NCBI GenBank assembly: GCA_040235565.1 | Contig: JBECLA010000013.1 | Location: 1-11,709 of the forward strand | Length of the DNA stretch: 11,709 bases | From: JAHEIJ01 sp040235565 | Lineage (GTDB): Bacteria > Pseudomonadota > Gammaproteobacteria > UBA6429 > Thiohalophilaceae | Reading direction: 5' to 3' | In this document: positions 1 through 5,646 of the stretch, one piece after another | How positions within the stretch are numbered: position 1 is the stretch's first letter | Layout of the letters: each line of letters opens with the position of its first letter | Translations under genes and position numbers: made by a program | The notes under the pieces: generated by a model | The model's input: the letters and a program-made list of their open reading frames with translations, nothing else | Database searches by the model: none | What the model was told of the DNA's origin: nothing

Positions 1-19
1 AGTTTCTTACAGGTAGTCG

Positions 20-811
20 TTACGCGGCCATGAGTTTTTCCAGCGTTTGCTGGTCCGGGCCGACGAACGTCGGTGCGCTACAAGCGCCAGCCAGGTTGCG
101 CAGCAGGGTCTTGCTCATGTTGACTGCTGGCGGGAGGTGTGAGCTGAGGATGGTGCGTGCATTCAATCGTTCGATTGCAGTCAGGGTTGCGCCGAATTTA
201 CCGGTGTCGATCAGACCAAGCCAGGGCGCATCTATGGATGCCCAGGTATGACCACCTGCACGTAACCTGGTGGGATCGATATCGCTGGCAAAATCAGCGG
301 GTTCTTCCAGCAGGGCGCCGAAGCTGTCGGCGCTGATCAGAGTGTCGGACTGAGGGTCGAACAGCCCCGTGGTTTCAGGCGCATCGTAGGTGGGCGGTTT
401 TACCGCCAGTAATGCCCGGTCACCGACATCGAGTGACTGACCGGGATTCAACAGAAAGGCCCGATCCAGTGGTAAGCCCTGCAACCCCATTTTGGCCATG
501 CCGATATAGGTGGTGACGACACGGGCATGGGGGGCCTCCGCCAGCACCGCTTCGAGGTTACCGAGGTGGTCCATATCGGCATGGGTGATCCAGATCCAGC
601 GGAGTTCTTCCGGCTCAATGACAGCTCTCAGTTCCCTCATAAACTCCGGTCGCACCGCCGTCATACCGGTGTCGACCAGGACGGGTTCTCTGGCTTTGAT
701 CACAAAGGCATTCACCGGCAGTACGCCAAATCCGGGCACGGGAATATACGACACCAGCGAGGTGATATCCGGGGCGCATTGTTTTGATTCAAACATGGTT
801 GGTTTGTCCAT
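20..811 (-). CDS. Metallo-beta-lactamase-fold hydrolase or oxidoreductase with a diiron-type metal motif
   Basis: The 263-residue protein has the metallo-beta-lactamase layout. An early Asp-Thr-Gly turn lies at residues 47-49 (VLVDTGM), the metal motif THADMDH puts His77, Asp79, Asp81 and His82 in place, Asp162 lies in ISADSFG, and a late His225 lies in SSHLPP. Classical zinc hydrolases have HxHxDH. Here the second histidine is an aspartate, closer to the HxExDH pattern of flavodiiron-type proteins. The histidine expected in the middle of the fold is not obvious; that stretch reads KPPTYDAPETTGLFD. A diiron site or a reduced metal site is therefore possible, and the substrate is unknown. There is no signal peptide, so it is probably cytoplasmic. 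The ATG at 811 is supported by AGGAG on the minus strand at 821-825, nine bases upstream. It is divergent from a TetR regulator that may control it. The fold is sure; the reaction is not. Confidence 0.88.
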   Translation of the reverse strand: MDKPTMFESKQCAPDITSLVSYIPVPGFGVLPVNAFVIKAREPVLVDTGMTAVRPEFMRELRAVIEPEELRWIWITHADMDHLGNLEAVLAEAPHARVVTTYIGMAKMGLQGLPLDRAFLLNPGQSLDVGDRALLAVKPPTYDAPETTGLFDPQSDTLISADSFGALLEEPADFASDIDPTRLRAGGHTWASIDAPWLGLIDTGKFGATLTAIERLNARTILSSHLPPAVNMSKTLLRNLAGACSAPTFVGPDQQTLEKLMAA

Positions 812-889
812 ATGACATATCTCCTGATGGTTGTGGCCTCAATGACTGACAGGGGCGCGTATTTAGTGAACATGTCTGTATACCGAAAT

Positions 890-918
890 AGGCTAGACCC
901 GGAGGGGAAAGTTGTCAA
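890..918 (-). promoter_or_regulatory. Promoter of the metallo-beta-lactamase-fold gene
   Basis: Read on the minus strand, a perfect TTGACA -35 box (913-918) is followed after 17 bases by TAGCCT (890-895), a weak -10 box. The -35 box shares its bases with the divergent regulator promoter, since TTGTCAA reads as a -35 on either strand. An ACATGT core at 870-875 lies about 15 bases downstream, where a TetR-type operator could sit, but its flanks are only poorly symmetrical. Assigned by pattern only. Confidence 0.5.
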
Positions 919-949
919 GTATTGATTAAACAGCTATGTTTATTAAAAT
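912..949 (+). promoter_or_regulatory. Promoter region of the tetR-family gene
   Basis: Two overlapping plus-strand promoters are plausible. One is TTGATT (922-927), 16 bases, TAAAAT (944-949). The other is TTGTCA (912-917), 17 bases, TATGTT (935-940). Either would start transcription near 945-957, which is at or after the GTG codon at 953 and favours the ATG at 986 as the true start of the regulator. The element overlaps the -35 box of the divergent gene, an arrangement that lets one bound regulator affect both directions. Confidence 0.45.
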
Positions 950-985
950 ATCGTGTTAAACCAATTGGAATATCATGTTTTTCTA

Positions 986-1576
986 ATGAGGAAGCGAAAA
1001 TACAGGAAAACCCGGCGGGCGGAGCAGGAGGAGCAGACAAGGGACAAAATTGTCAGCGCTGCCATGGCCTTGCATGAAGAGATTGGACCCCGGGCAACCT
1101 CGATAAGCGCGATTGCCGAACGGGCCGGGGTACAACGTCTTACGGTTTATCGCCACTTTAAAGATGATGTTGCCATATTTCAGGCGTGCTCTTCCCGCTG
1201 GTTCGAGCTCAACCCCCCGCCCAACCCCTCCTCGTGGCAGGAGCTGGCTCCGGCGGTACAACAAACGAAAGAAGCGTTACGCAATATTTACAACTACTAC
1301 GCGGCTAATGCCCGTATGTTGAACAGGGTGTATAGCGATGCAGCCGACGTGCCCGCGCTGCAAGAGGTAATGGATGGATTCAGGACCTATTTAAATCAGA
1401 TAGGAAATGATCTCTTAAAGGCCTGGCAACCCGAAACTAAAAAAAGTAAGGACGTCAAGGTACTCATCAATCATGCGTTACGATTTTCGACCTGGGAATC
1501 GTTTTCCCAGGAAAAAATCAAGGAGAAGAGAATTGCAGAGGTGATGACCAAATGCATTGACAGTATCGCCTCGTGA
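986..1576 (+). CDS. TetR-family transcriptional regulator
   Basis: This is a 196-residue DNA-binding repressor of the TetR family, counted from the ATG at 986. After a very basic N-terminus (MRKRKYRKTRRAEQ) comes the family's helix-turn-helix: a first helix around RDKIVSAAMALHEE, then ISAIAERAGVQRLTVYRHFK, which contains the hallmark VYRHF recognition-helix ending. The remaining residues form an all-helical ligand-binding and dimer domain that cannot be matched to a known ligand. A frame-compatible GTG lies at 953, but predicted transcription starts fall at or beyond it and no ribosome-binding site precedes it. The ATG at 986 has only a weak GGAA (967-970) upstream, so the start is not certain. 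It is divergent from the metallo-beta-lactamase-fold gene, with overlapping promoters. Control of that gene and of itself is the natural inference. Confidence 0.92.
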   Translation: MRKRKYRKTRRAEQEEQTRDKIVSAAMALHEEIGPRATSISAIAERAGVQRLTVYRHFKDDVAIFQACSSRWFELNPPPNPSSWQELAPAVQQTKEALRNIYNYYAANARMLNRVYSDAADVPALQEVMDGFRTYLNQIGNDLLKAWQPETKKSKDVKVLINHALRFSTWESFSQEKIKEKRIAEVMTKCIDSIAS

Positions 1577-1794
1577 TCAATTCTCCGGCACATAAATGGG
1601 ACAGAGTTAAGTTTCTGATATAGTCTCCCGCAGAACTGCTTCCAGACTGCTTTTGGGAACACAATCACTGTTTTAAGGACAGAAGGGATTAACATCGTCA
1701 CAGGTGTATGTTGCCAGGTGGTATGTTTATCATCGTTTTCCCCTGGATTTAATATATACTCAAGTCATTATTTTCCAGAGTCACGGGTTTAACT
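1577..1794. other. Intergenic region with a possible transposase-flank remnant
   Basis: The 218-bp gap after the TetR gene holds no convincing gene. The stretch at about 1594-1622 contains GGGACAGAG followed by TTAAGTTTCTGATA. This resembles the GGGACAGA-type sequences often seen beside REP-associated (IS200-like, Y1) transposase genes in proteobacteria, but no transposase is present. A short direct repeat ACTGCTT occurs at 1635-1641 and 1646-1652. The 3' end becomes AT-rich (TTAATATATACT near 1750) and probably carries the promoter of the next gene, although no good -35/-10 pair stands out. Confidence 0.35.
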
Positions 1795-2271
1795 ATGCAG
1801 AGCTTGAGCTTTCTGACAGATGCTGTGGCTGTACCTGTATGGTTATTCATATTATTGATTGCCGGGCTGGTCCCGCTGTTTTATCAACTTATCAAGCTGA
1901 TTGGCCATTTCAAACGAGGTGAAATTGTCAAGGAAGTGGATGATGGTGTGGTGTTATGGAAAATCAGAAAATCAGCCACCCCCAGGAAGTCACCAACTGA
2001 TGTATCCAAAGAACAAGAAAAACAAAAGGAGAGTGAAAGTAATATTATTCAAGTCTTGAAGGTCATGGCAGCCGAAGGGGATAAGGGCATTTTGCTGAAA
2101 TCAGTTGTGGACCGGGTATCAATAAGTAATGCAAATGTTCAAAGGGCCGTGCAGGAGTTAATAGGCAGAAAGATAATTGAAGAGGTTATTGGTGTAAGTG
2201 GAACAAAGTATTATCTGACTCAGATAGGGAAAATGTATTGTGCCAAAAAGGGGCTTGGCAAAGCCAGATAG
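1795..2271 (+). CDS. Membrane-anchored winged-helix protein
   Basis: The protein has 158 residues and three visible parts. Residues 13-36 form one hydrophobic helix. Residues 37-83 form a linker, highly charged towards its end and rich in Lys, Glu and Ser. Residues 84-148 look like a winged-helix DNA-binding domain: a first helix IIQVLKVMAAE, then LLKSVVDRVSISNANVQRAVQEL in the helix-turn-helix position, then a basic-acidic turn and a wing ending VSGTKYYLTQIGKMY. The overall plan is a regulator tethered to the inner membrane with its DNA-binding part in the cytoplasm. There is no periplasmic sensor of any size, so the signal would have to come through a partner or the membrane itself. No strong ribosome-binding site precedes the ATG. 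It is convergent with the orphan gene at 2310-2756. The specific family is not recognised; the domain reading is by eye. Confidence 0.72.
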   Translation: MQSLSFLTDAVAVPVWLFILLIAGLVPLFYQLIKLIGHFKRGEIVKEVDDGVVLWKIRKSATPRKSPTDVSKEQEKQKESESNIIQVLKVMAAEGDKGILLKSVVDRVSISNANVQRAVQELIGRKIIEEVIGVSGTKYYLTQIGKMYCAKKGLGKAR

Positions 2272-2309
2272 ATAACAGGAAGTATAAGCAGGGCTCAGGG
2301 CGCGCTTGT

Positions 2310-2756
2310 TTAGTCTAGCCCGGGTGAGAAAAAATCACTCTCTAACAGGTTTGATGCAGCTTCTATGATCAGGGAATAAACATCACTTTCGTTCCCAAGA
2401 TTTCCAATGCTATTTTTCATATCAGATTGTTGATATACATTTCCCTGACGATCAAAATAAAATTTAGTAATCGGGGTTGTTGTAAGAGTGTTGTCGAGTT
2501 CTTTGTGACGGTGTGTAACAATGATTATTCCCGAAATGACTGAACCATGGATGCAGGATTTGTATTTAAAAATTAATTCTTCATCCAGGTAGTAGATATG
2601 GATATAGTTTTCTTTCAGCTCTATTTTTATTCCAGAATGTTTGAGATCATGCTTGATTGCGATAGCCGCATCTTCAAACAAGGCATATTTTGATACCAAT
2701 TCAGCGTGCTCATGACTGGCACGTTCGACCATTTCTTTCTTTCCTTGTTCGATCAT
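2310..2756 (-). CDS. Hypothetical protein, orphan
   Basis: The 148-residue product is not recognised. It has no membrane segment or signal peptide. The N-terminal 40 residues look helical and charged (KKEMVERASHEHAELVSKYALFEDAAIAIKHDL). A central beta-rich part follows (GIKIELKENYIHIYYLDEELIFKY and then SGIIIVTHRH), and after it KFYFDRQGNVYQQ suggests a beta-hairpin. The C-terminus is acidic. This is plausibly a small alpha+beta cytoplasmic protein. The start is well supported: AAGGAG on the minus strand (2763-2768) lies six bases before the ATG. Coding and upstream DNA are clearly richer in A and T than the neighbouring blocks, which hints at horizontal acquisition. It converges on the winged-helix gene with 38 bases between the stop codons. 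Confidence 0.7.
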   Translation of the reverse strand: MIEQGKKEMVERASHEHAELVSKYALFEDAAIAIKHDLKHSGIKIELKENYIHIYYLDEELIFKYKSCIHGSVISGIIIVTHRHKELDNTLTTTPITKFYFDRQGNVYQQSDMKNSIGNLGNESDVYSLIIEAASNLLESDFFSPGLD

Positions 2757-3330
2757 TAGTAACTCCTTATATCATTCAAATGGCAATCAATTAAAAAAAT
2801 ATTATCATATAATCTTGAGAATGCTTGTGTATCTATTCTTATACGCCTTATTTAATTTTTCTATTGATTCTTCTTCTGGACGATGAATGAATTGAAAATC
2901 ATATCACTGAGTAAATTGGTTGATTTCTCTATAGCAAGGACCATTCCTGCAGTTCGGGTGCCTTTCTCCCATCAATTGATCACAGCTGTGAATTAAAGAA
3001 GACAGGGTCTGAAGGATCCCCACAAATTTCCTGTCAGCATCGTTCTGTTTAGCTATTCCGTCATACTGGCACGACCCACAGGGCCAGTATTTTCGCCAGT
3101 CGCTCCGGGTTTCCTCGACAATTGCTCCTCGGCAACTGAATCGCTCTCGCTCATCCCTGGGCTCGTGCCCACACGTGACACCCGTACTTCCTTGTACATC
3201 GTCCCTGGCGATCACGCCGGAATGACGTTAGCGATAAAGTTCAGGATCAGTTGTAAGGTCACTACACGCCCGCCAGCTGTTCGTCTATATATGTGAGTAT
3301 CAATCACAACCTCCGGCAGGGAGCATTCAA
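2757..3330. other. Intergenic stretch of 574 bp, AT-rich at its left half
   Basis: The part at 2769-2903 is strongly AT-rich and must carry the promoter of the leftward 148-codon gene; several TATAAG- and TAATAT-like boxes occur, but none pairs cleanly with a -35. The part at 3216-3330 precedes the ytfJ-like gene and contains TATATA at 3286-3291 as a possible -10 box without a good -35. The middle is covered by a doubtful minus-strand reading frame described separately. No RNA gene or clear hairpin terminator was seen. Confidence 0.4.
2904..3215 (-). CDS. Possible small cysteine-rich protein, doubtful
   Basis: An open frame of 103 codons starts with GTG at 3215 and encodes a protein with seven cysteines, including a CGSC pair at residues 46-49 and HPNCRNGPC near residues 85-93. 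Cysteine spacing of this kind can bind metal, and the frame is the longest in this gap. Against it, there is no ribosome-binding site before the GTG, no ATG, and no recognisable family. Its composition is also unlike the AT-rich gene downstream on the same strand. It could be a degraded gene or chance. Confidence 0.2.
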   Translation of the reverse strand: MIARDDVQGSTGVTCGHEPRDERERFSCRGAIVEETRSDWRKYWPCGSCQYDGIAKQNDADRKFVGILQTLSSLIHSCDQLMGERHPNCRNGPCYREINQFTQ

Positions 3331-3693
3331 ATGGAAGACGTGGAAAAACTTCTCAAGACCGCCATGGGCGAGATCGAGCGCATGCTGAACACCAAGACAG
3401 TGGTGGGGGAGCCCATTACCGTCGAGGGTAACACGCTGATCCCGCTGGTCAGCGTCGGATTCGGTTTTGGTGCAGGCGGTGGTACCGGCACGATGAAATC
3501 CGGCGAACAGGGCGAGGGGACCGGCGGTGGGACGGGTGGCGGTGGCGGCGTCAAGCCAATCGCACTGATCATCATCAACCAGGACGGCGTTCGCCTGGAG
3601 CCGATCAAAGGGACCGCAACTTCGGTGCTGGAGAAAGTGGCCGAAGCCATCAGTAAGACGACCGGCAAGGGAGGCGGGAAGAGCACTGACTGA
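3331..3693 (+). CDS. ytfJ: GerW/YtfJ-family protein
   Basis: The 120-residue protein belongs to the YtfJ (GerW) family, known chiefly from spore-forming Firmicutes, where YtfJ/GerW affects spore germination. Family features visible are an N-terminal helix (MEDVEKLLKTAMGEIERML), then VVGEPITVEGNTLIPLVSVGFGFGAG (residues 24-49), a long glycine-rich stretch to about residue 73, and KPIALIIINQDGVRLEPI. A helix and a Gly/Lys tail follow. No signal peptide is present, so it is probably cytoplasmic. A ribosome-binding site AGGGAG (3318-3323) lies seven bases before the ATG. The next gene encodes DUF2953, the family of YtfI that neighbours YtfJ in Bacillus, so the pairing is conserved. Its role in a bacterium that presumably does not sporulate is unknown. 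The family call is strong; the symbol is by homology only. Confidence 0.88.
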   Translation: MEDVEKLLKTAMGEIERMLNTKTVVGEPITVEGNTLIPLVSVGFGFGAGGGTGTMKSGEQGEGTGGGTGGGGGVKPIALIIINQDGVRLEPIKGTATSVLEKVAEAISKTTGKGGGKSTD

Positions 3694-3704
3694 GGGTCAG
3701 ACGG

Positions 3705-4295
3705 GTGTTCATTATCTGGGTTCTTGTTGCGCTGCTGACGGGCCTGCTGGTATTGCTCGCCATTCCGGTGGAACTCGCCTTTTCCGTGCAGCGCCGGGCA
3801 GGCAAGCAGCAGGTGCGGGGTACGTTCGGCTGGTTGTTCGGCCTGGTCCGGTTGCCGTTGGGTGAGCCAAGGAAGCGCGCCGAATCGCGGTCGGTGTACC
3901 CCAGGGCCAAAACACGCAAGTCCCGGCGCGCCGGGGGACGCCGGGTATGGGCCGCGGTGCGGAGCAAGGGTTTCGGTCGGCGAGTGCTGCGACTGGTGCG
4001 GGATCTGTTGCGACGCATTCACATCTTTGACCTCAGCCTGAAAGTCCGCCTGGGTCTGGATGATCCGGCGGATACCGGCCGGCTGTGGGCGGTGGTCGGG
4101 CCATTGGCAGCACTGCTGGCGCTGCCACCGGTCGCCAGGATTACCATTGAACCGGAGTTCAGCAGTGAAACCCTGGAGGTCGACGGCCGGGCTCATATCC
4201 GCATCGTCCCGATCCAGTTGCTGTTCGTGATCCTCGTCTTTCTGTTATCGCCCGCCACGTTACGCGCGTTGTACACCATGGGCAGAGCGGCATAA
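3705..4295 (+). CDS. DUF2953 membrane protein (YtfI-like)
   Basis: This is a 196-residue protein with an N-terminal membrane helix (residues 2-24), then a beta-type segment, a very basic arginine-rich stretch (residues 55-105), and the signature GLDDPADTGRLWAVVGPLAALLAL (residues 117-140). It ends with a beta-rich part and a second hydrophobic helix near 168-183. The DPADTG-type motif and overall plan match DUF2953, the family of Bacillus YtfI, encoded beside YtfJ. The start is GTG at 3705 with GAGGG (3692-3696) eight bases upstream; that site overlaps the stop of the ytfJ-like gene, so the two are co-transcribed. The stop overlaps the next start by one base (TAATG). It probably anchors or presents the YtfJ-type partner at the inner membrane, which is inference. 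No enzyme activity is known. Confidence 0.82.
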   Translation: MFIIWVLVALLTGLLVLLAIPVELAFSVQRRAGKQQVRGTFGWLFGLVRLPLGEPRKRAESRSVYPRAKTRKSRRAGGRRVWAAVRSKGFGRRVLRLVRDLLRRIHIFDLSLKVRLGLDDPADTGRLWAVVGPLAALLALPPVARITIEPEFSSETLEVDGRAHIRIVPIQLLFVILVFLLSPATLRALYTMGRAA

Positions 4296-4558
4296 TGAAC
4301 GAGTTGCGTGCCGGCGACCCAATCACAGTAGCAGGGGTGACCCTGGTTCCGATTGAGCGGGTGCAGATCAATACCGAAAAACAGTCGTATGGTTATTGGC
4401 TCAACGCCACAAAAGAAGCGGTGGCCATCATCATCTGCGAACCACAAGGTCCACGCCTGATGAATGTCGGGGAAGCAAAGTGTTCCCTCGACAACATAAT
4501 GATGGAACTGCCGGCGCTCGAATCCTTGCTTACCGAATTTTTTCTTACCAGAAAATAA
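4295..4558 (+). CDS. Short YtfJ-like protein lacking the glycine-rich loop
   Basis: This 87-residue protein would usually be left as hypothetical, but it aligns by eye with the YtfJ-like product two genes upstream. AGDPITVAGVTLVPIERV (residues 6-23) matches VGEPITVEGNTLIPLVSV, and EAVAIIICEPQGPRLMNV (41-58) matches KPIALIIINQDGVRLEPI. The N-terminal helix is absent and the glycine-rich insert is replaced by a short polar segment (QINTEKQSYGYWLNATK). The C-terminus may form a helix. It is probably a diverged paralogue kept for a paired or competing role with the first. The ATG overlaps the DUF2953 stop as TAATG, so translation is likely coupled. There is no signal peptide. The paralogy is a reading of the sequence, not a tested homology. 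Confidence 0.7.
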   Translation: MNELRAGDPITVAGVTLVPIERVQINTEKQSYGYWLNATKEAVAIIICEPQGPRLMNVGEAKCSLDNIMMELPALESLLTEFFLTRK

Positions 4559-4627
4559 TATAGGACATGACCACCCAATTCTGTAAAGAACGGGAGCCAA
4601 ATACCTGTCCTTAATGTGTGGAGAAGC

Positions 4628-4636
4628 TGCTAATAT
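4628..4636 (+). promoter_or_regulatory. Extended -10 promoter of the moxR-bat operon
   Basis: TGCTAATAT is an extended -10 box (TGn followed by TAATAT at 4631-4636) with no convincing -35 at the right distance. It would start transcription near 4643, between the two candidate starts of the MoxR gene. This separates the operon from the upstream ytfJ-like cassette and favours the ATG at 4668. Read-through from the cassette cannot be excluded, since no terminator hairpin is visible in 4559-4627. Confidence 0.45.
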
Positions 4637-4667
4637 ATCGCAAATCAAGATATACAAGCACAGCAGC

Positions 4668-5630
4668 ATGCAGACCCAGCCCCAGTTTCTGACTCTCCGC
4701 GAACACATGCAGTCGATCATCGTCGGCCAGGCGGCGTTGCTGGATCGGATCATGATCGGTGTCCTTACCGGTGGCCATTTGTTGCTCGAGGGACCACCAG
4801 GGCTGGCCAAAACCACGGCGGTGAAAGCGCTGGCGAGCGGGATACATGCCAGTTTTCAACGTATCCAGTTTACGCCGGATCTGATGCCGGCCGATATAAC
4901 CGGCAGCGACGTGTATGATCCCCAGCAGCGCCAGTTCGAATTCATGCCCGGGCCGCTGTTTCACGAAATTATTCTGGCCGATGAAATCAACCGTGCTCCA
5001 CCCAAGGTGCAATCCGCCTTGCTGGAGGCAATGGAAGAGCACCAGATTACTGTTGGCGCCCAGACCCATGTGCTGCCTGATCTGTTTATTGTGATGGCAA
5101 CACAAAACCCGCTGGAACAGACCGGCACGTACCCCCTGCCCGAGGCGCAACTGGATCGATTTTTACTGCACGTGGTCATCGATTACCCGGATCAACAGGA
5201 TGAACTGATGATCCTGCGCCGGGATCGGCAAACCCATTTTGGTGAGGACCAACCCGGGGTGGAAAGTCGTTTGCTACCGGAGACGGTGTTGCAGGCACGG
5301 CATGAAGTCGCCGAAGTGCATATCGAGCCGACGCTGGAAGAATATGCCGTACAGTTGATCAATGCGACACGCCGGCTGGAGCAATGGGTGCCGGAGTGGG
5401 CAGGTTATATTGATTTTGGTGCCTCACCCCGTGCAACGCAGGCGCTGGTGCGAGCAGGGAGTGCGTATGCCTATATTCAGGGGCGGGAGTATGTCATTCC
5501 GGATGATTTGATCGAGGTTGCCCCGGATGTCCTGCGCCATCGCATTCTGCCGAGTTTTTCTGCCCGCGCGAACCAGATCGATGCGAATCGTCTAATCGAG
5601 CGTTTGCTTGAGGTTGTCCCGATTCCCTGA
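4668..5630 (+). CDS. moxR: MoxR-family AAA+ ATPase
   Basis: This is a 320-residue AAA+ ATPase of the MoxR family, cytoplasmic and chaperone-like, which typically remodels or activates von Willebrand A-domain partners encoded next to it. Walker A is GPPGLAKT (residues 42-49), Walker B is LADEIN (103-108), sensor 1 is ATQNP (144-148), an arginine finger lies in EAQLDRF (159-165), and sensor 2 lies in GASPRAT of the C-terminal lid. All key residues are intact. A longer form would start at ATG 4614, but it begins upstream of the predicted transcription start and its extra 18 residues are unlike the family. Neither start has a strong ribosome-binding site. It is the first gene of the six-gene operon, and the next frame starts 16 bases after its stop. 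Confidence 0.95.
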   Translation: MQTQPQFLTLREHMQSIIVGQAALLDRIMIGVLTGGHLLLEGPPGLAKTTAVKALASGIHASFQRIQFTPDLMPADITGSDVYDPQQRQFEFMPGPLFHEIILADEINRAPPKVQSALLEAMEEHQITVGAQTHVLPDLFIVMATQNPLEQTGTYPLPEAQLDRFLLHVVIDYPDQQDELMILRRDRQTHFGEDQPGVESRLLPETVLQARHEVAEVHIEPTLEEYAVQLINATRRLEQWVPEWAGYIDFGASPRATQALVRAGSAYAYIQGREYVIPDDLIEVAPDVLRHRILPSFSARANQIDANRLIERLLEVVPIP

Positions 5631-5646
5631 GGCGGGATTGAGCACC

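Noticed and set aside
1613..1690. Resemblance to the region 11424-11472 (ATATAGTC followed by GTTTTAA)
   Set aside because: Only 7-8 bases match in each block and the spacing differs by about 20 bases, which is within chance for AT-rich gaps.
2294..2328. Imperfect inverted repeat (CTCAGGGC with GCCC and TGAG) as a terminator between the convergent genes
   Set aside because: The stem is interrupted by a bulge, the loop is long, and no T-run follows on either strand.
3491..3550. Glycine-rich coding stretch considered as a minisatellite
   Set aside because: The GGC/GGT/GGA codons are irregular and no fixed unit repeats; it is a glycine-rich loop usual in this protein family.
3327..4196. Long 289-codon minus-strand frame opposite the YtfJ and DUF2953 genes
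   Set aside because: It is a proline- and arginine-rich antisense shadow of glycine-rich and GC-rich coding DNA, and the plus-strand genes have family matches and ribosome-binding sites.
4614..4667. Upstream ATG giving an 18-residue extension of the MoxR ATPase
   Set aside because: It lies before the predicted transcription start, has no ribosome-binding site, and the extra residues do not look like the family.
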